A stretch of DNA of 64,000 nucleotides, taken from contig JAYKYS010000009.1 in NCBI GenBank assembly GCA_036924285.1, positions 8,184,001-8,248,000 of the forward strand, written 5' to 3'. The notes beneath the pieces were generated by a model. It was not told where the DNA came from. It saw nothing but the letters and a program-made list of their open reading frames with translations, and ran no database searches. Of the stretch, positions 60,118 through 64,000 are shown piece after piece (position 1 is the stretch's first letter; each line of letters begins with the position of its first letter). Both the position numbers and the translations under genes were made by a program. The DNA comes from Asterella californica. Taxonomy: Eukaryota; Streptophyta; Marchantiopsida; Marchantiales; Aytoniaceae.

Positions 60118-63100
60118 CTAACCTGTGGTCTAAACAACTGAGTTATGTGATCTGAAATCTGAAAGTAATTATGGAACCACATCTCTTACTGCTATCTCCA
60201 GGAAGCACTTGCCGCTTCACAGCACACGCCGCCGCTTGTTCTCACATGTTTACTGTGCGAGGTGGATGGCAGACATTTGACAAGCAAGCCGGGAGAAAAG
60301 CTTCATGAGAGTTCACAAGAAGAAAAAGGCTTGTGAGCAAGAAAACGGACCCGGGCAGGGCCAGCGGGTAAAGCGTGCACGTTGGAATTGCTGTAGTCTC
60401 ACCCGAAGACCCCGAAGGATGAACTTGAGGTTGAGACGGAACAGGAGCTTGCTGTCGATAAAGCAGCGTAGCGAAACTGGGATTGATGTTCAAGGAAGAA
60501 AGCAACGTTATTTGCAGTTCCGCTCAGCTGCTGAGTGCACCAGGATCCTGATTGAGTAGGTAGACCGGGGCACGGGGACGGGAGGTTAGTCGTGAGTAAG
60601 TATGAGGAGTGCTGCTGGAGACGTTACGATCAACAGAGAGATGTAGATCTGGGGAAGGACGAAAAGTGCGAAAAGTCAAAAGTTAGCAGAGGTTCGAGCT
60701 TCAAAGTCCCTGTTCGACTTCCTCCAGTACTCTTCGCCTCCGTTCTTTCTCTTTCACCAGCTCGCAGGTAATTAGCCTGCGCCTCTGGCTCCTCCATGTT
60801 TGATTTGATGTACGTTAAGTTGCTGGATCCTCAAAACTGCATCGTTGCTTCATGTGAATGTGCGAGTGAGGTCCTGTTGACGCGATATATGTAATTTTTG
60901 GACTCCTGGTTCAGCGCACAAATCCACGCAATTGCTAGATTGCTCGCACGGATATCGTATCCAACAAACCTGTCGCACAGGATTAAAGCCGCTCTGCTTT
61001 ATTTCTCACGTTAGTCCGATTGCAAATGTCACGACGTTCCAAGGGAATCATCCACCAATCAGTTATCTACTTTTCACAGTCAGTAGTATTAATATTGTTG
61101 ATAGAAGGCGGGATGTGAATTAAGAACTGAAGTTGCGATGGGAAAGGTTGAATCTCCTGATGAATCAGTCGTGTACTGGAAGTTTTACTGTCGCAGTCCC
61201 TTTTGTTCTGCAGGGCTGTCTAACAACATTATTCCAGTCTGATGGTGGATACACCTATGATTATGGCACCGTTCCTTTCGTCGCAGACATTTTGAAGGTA
61301 CATCCTTCTTTTTGGTTATGAAACTGGCTGTGTGGCAAAACATAGTGTTTGGAGCTTGCAGTTTTATTCCGTATAGGTATCATGATAATACCGCCGTCAT
61401 GAATAATTTTGAATGATGGTACGGATGATGCTTTTTCCTGTATGTTTGTATCGCCGGCCGACATAGCGAGATTTCTTGTCCACTTGCATCCTCTTTAGTT
61501 TAAACGGGAAGTGTTTTTCTAGTCTTTTTCTGCCAAGATTCTTCTCCCCATTCGTCACTGAGTGCTCATTTGCTGTAGCCTTCCATTTCTGCACCCTGGC
61601 TGGACTGTTAGTGTTCGTGTTCTGTAATTTTCTCACCCCCGCTGCCTCAACCCGGTTTCACTAGTAAGGTTACAAGTGGAATTAGTGTGAAATGAGGAGA
61701 CATTTCTGTCTTTTGAAACTGGTTTCACGGGCCTACCTCTGCAACCTAATGCTAGAGATGTTAGTCTGACAATCGGTGATGATCTCTGGTGGGTATCTAG
61801 CGGACCTTTTATGTTCTCAACCGCTTGGGGCAGCCCCCGCCCACAAGTGAGCAGGGTGTTCAAAGTGTTTGACACTCGGACGGGAATTTTAAAAGATTCT
61901 ACCCAGAACCTAAACTCAAATGTTTGCAGAACCTAGCAGTCGAAATACAGCATCAAGTTCTCAAAAGTATACTTACCGCTAGGTTTATTACCGAGAAGTC
62001 ATACTACCGAAGAGTTTGATACGTCTATACCCGCCGATGTTAAGTGAGGTTATTGGTGTTTGGCGTCAATCCACTGGTTAATTACATGGCCTTCAAAGTC
62101 TCCTTCGGTTTCGGTTTTCTGCTAATACTGTGATCAACCGACTGGTGAAGGGAGAGAGTGGTCCCCCAAGCCACTCTCGTCCTTGATCAGCGCTCTAGAG
62201 AACTGTTTAGACTCATGAGAAATGAATATAATTGGAGGTTATTGACGTGTGGGGCAAGCCTGAAGTACCTTTCCAACCAACACCCAGCTTAAATATAGTC
62301 CTCCACAATAGCAACAGATATCAACAGAATGACCTGCACATCTTTGTGGGACAGGAAACATTGGGGACCCCAGCCATGCTAATTCCCAGCTGCCACACGA
62401 TACATACGGGTAGGCTTTCCCGACATAAGACAGAGAAGAAAGCATCACAAAAGCCATCCTTCTCTTCGACGAGAGTGTACCCTGAAGAACCTGGATTCAA
62501 GACCTACGTTAGAGGAACCTCCACCCTAGGTACTGGGTTGAGGTTTAAGTTCAGGGCAGAACACCAGGATGAATAAGGTGAACCAGCAGATTAAGGTCTG
62601 TACTCTCTGTCAAGATGGGGACGAAGATACTGTGGGTTATTTGGTAGAAAATTTAGTAGTCTCATCACAAATTTAGTGACATCAGAAAGCTAATGCCATC
62701 GAACCTGTTCACAAGATTCAGTCGCCTGGAGTCGAAACCCAAGCAGCTGCCTTGTTGTCCAACTTTTTTTGGTCAGCTTGACAAACTCTCTTCTGTTGGA
62801 AGGTGAGGACTAAGGTCCTCTATGAGAAGTCGTTTCCTGCTTGGGTAAGTCTCCTCTTCCTCAGGTAGCGGTCTCTTCTGCTTGTCTTCATCTTCTCAAC
62901 CCATCTTGTTTCTAGCACTCCAGCCAAGGCGCGAGTCTATAGAAAGGGTATGGCATGCAGTTCTTAATGATTACATCTTCTCGTTGGTCCCACCAGGTTC
63001 ATGTTGAGTGTCGGTGTATGGAATGTTAAAATTTAGTCACCCCACACATGGATTTATTTTCTGATATTTGGTTTGATGGTTTGTAGCTTGGTGCATTTCT

Positions 63101-63329
63101 GCTATGGAGGGAAGCAAAAAGAGGGAGGCAACTGAAAATAGTTAACCGCTCCTTCATTGCAGCCCAAATTTCGTTGTTCGACGAGTTCTCTTTCAGAATT
63201 TGGATTTGACGGTAGTTTCCAGGATCATCAGACTTTTCTAAGTCAGGTGTGAGAGTGGAGATTTCTTCCTGGCTTTCTTGGAGGGAGTAAGGGGAGGAAG
63301 CAAGTGAGAGTGCACGGAAAGGAAGGGCA
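60118..63329. other. Region upstream of LST8, no coding gene confirmed
   Basis: The final few hundred bases should be LST8 promoter and 5' UTR. A possible untranslated exon ends at CTCGCAG/GTAATT near 60769, but no acceptor can be tied to it. Open frames at 60305-60559 and 62232-62576 show no recognisable domain; the latter opens with TTG. Confidence 0.45.
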
Positions 63330-64000
63330 ATGCCTCATCCATCAGTAGTGCTAGCAACAGCGGGCTACGATCACACAATACGTTTCTGGGAGGCAACGAG
63401 CGGTCGCTGCTATCGGACTCTTCAGTACACTGATTCGCAGGTGAACAGGCTCGAAATTACCCCCGACAAACAGTATCTTGCAGCAGCCGGCAACCCCCAT
63501 ATCCGTCTGTTCGAGATCAACAGCAACCAACCGACGCCGGTGTTGAATTATGACACCCATACAAACAACGTAACCGCCGTGGGGTTCCAGTGTGATGGGA
63601 AGTGGATGTACTCGGGCTCCGAGGATGGTACTGTCAAGATTTGGGATCTTCGTGCCCCAGGATGCCAACGGGAGTACGAGAGCAGGGGAGCTGTGAATAC
63701 CGTGGTCCTTCATCCAAACCAGACGGAGCTGATTTCAGGGGACCAGAACGGAAACATCAGGGTTTGGGATTTGACGGCAAACTCTTGTAGCTGTGAGCTC
63801 GTGCCAGAGGTGGACACTCCAATCAGGTCGCTCACTTGTATGTGGGATGGGAGTTTGGTTGTAGCAGCTAACAATGTTGGCACCTGCTTCGTATGGAGGC
63901 TACTCAGGGGAAGTCAGATGATGACCAACTTCGAGCCTCTGCACAAGCTCAAGGCCCACAACACCTACATTCTTAAGTGCCTGCTTTCGCCTGAATTCTG
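63330..64000 (+). CDS. LST8: LST8, WD40 subunit of the TOR kinase complex (5' part)
   Basis: LST8 binds and stabilises the kinase domain of TOR and acts in nutrient and growth signalling in the cytosol. The ATG at 63330 starts [20 protein letters not shown], and 223 codons stay open to the window end. WD40 repeats are visible in order: [20 protein letters not shown], then [43 protein letters not shown], and [14 protein letters not shown]. These blocks match the plant LST8 sequence as I recall it, nearly residue for residue. The start is the usual one for the family. No intron is seen in this part. The family has about 300-320 residues, so roughly 80-100 residues and the stop lie beyond the window. 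Confidence 0.96.
   Translation, partial: MPHPSVVLATAGYDHTIRFWEATSGRCYRTLQYTDSQVNRLEITPDKQYLAAAGNPHIRLFEINSNQPTPVLNYDTHTNNVTAVGFQCDGKWMYSGSEDGTVKIWDLRAPGCQREYESRGAVNTVVLHPNQTELISGDQNGNIRVWDLTANSCSCELVPEVDTPIRSLTCMWDGSLVVAANNVGTCFVWRLLRGSQMMTNFEPLHKLKAHNTYILKCLLSPEF

Noticed and set aside
62232..62576. 114-codon open frame upstream of LST8
   Set aside because: It opens with TTG rather than ATG, and no domain, repeat relation or splice context supports it.

Overview
The window reads as nuclear DNA of a plant, most likely a land plant or a close streptophyte alga. The support is a plant-type acyl-CoA oxidase 4 gene with 13 exons, a plant-type LST8 gene, a chloroplast-type preprotein, a plant-style telomere-motif palindrome, and long blocks of Athila/Tat-like and chromodomain Ty3/gypsy retrotransposons, LINE remnants and a tRNA-derived SINE. 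I cannot name the species.

Layout. 1-7.0 kb: 3' half of an Athila/Tat-like gypsy element (+) with its LTR, then a decayed, truncated chromovirus copy (-). 7.0-10.4 kb: AT-rich DNA with a MITE-like element. 10.5-14.6 kb (-): peroxisomal acyl-CoA oxidase ACX4. 17.1-18.1 kb (-): single-exon putative chloroplast membrane protein. 18.9-24.4 kb: decayed gypsy gag/protease (+), a chromovirus LTR scrap and a LINE reverse-transcriptase remnant (-). 24.4-36.5 kb: a gypsy element (+) whose 5' LTR was split by a younger, nearly intact chromovirus (-, 25431-32423) flanked by a 4-bp ATCG duplication. 36.7-38.5 kb: SINE, integrase scrap and hairpins. 39.1-48.1 kb (-): two head-to-tail SET-domain methyltransferase units of the Rubisco-LSMT/SETD family with matching exon structure, possibly one fused gene. 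51.3-57.6 kb: a LINE broken apart by gypsy LTRs. 59.9-60.1 kb: a cluster of four hairpins. 63.3-64.0 kb (+): 5' part of LST8, cut by the window end.

The cellular genes do not form a pathway: ACX4 acts in peroxisomal beta-oxidation, LST8 is a TOR-complex subunit, the SET locus is a protein-lysine or -histidine methyltransferase family, and the 17-kb gene is of unknown function.

The most interesting points are: (1) the tandem SET locus, whose upstream unit has lost the catalytic Asn-His motif and whose strong splice donor leads only into the downstream unit, predicting a double-SET protein of about 1,100 residues with an N-terminal signal peptide; (2) an ACX4 whose C-terminus lacks a PTS1 but whose first exon encodes a PTS2-type nonapeptide; (3) an in-frame TGA in the integrase shared by two diverged chromovirus copies; (4) an exact 157-bp repeat array inside three copies of one LTR; (5) a dispersed repeat with a conserved hairpin whose stem changes on both sides. 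All exon joins are hand-derived from splice signals, reading phase and recalled family sequences. None was checked against transcripts or databases.
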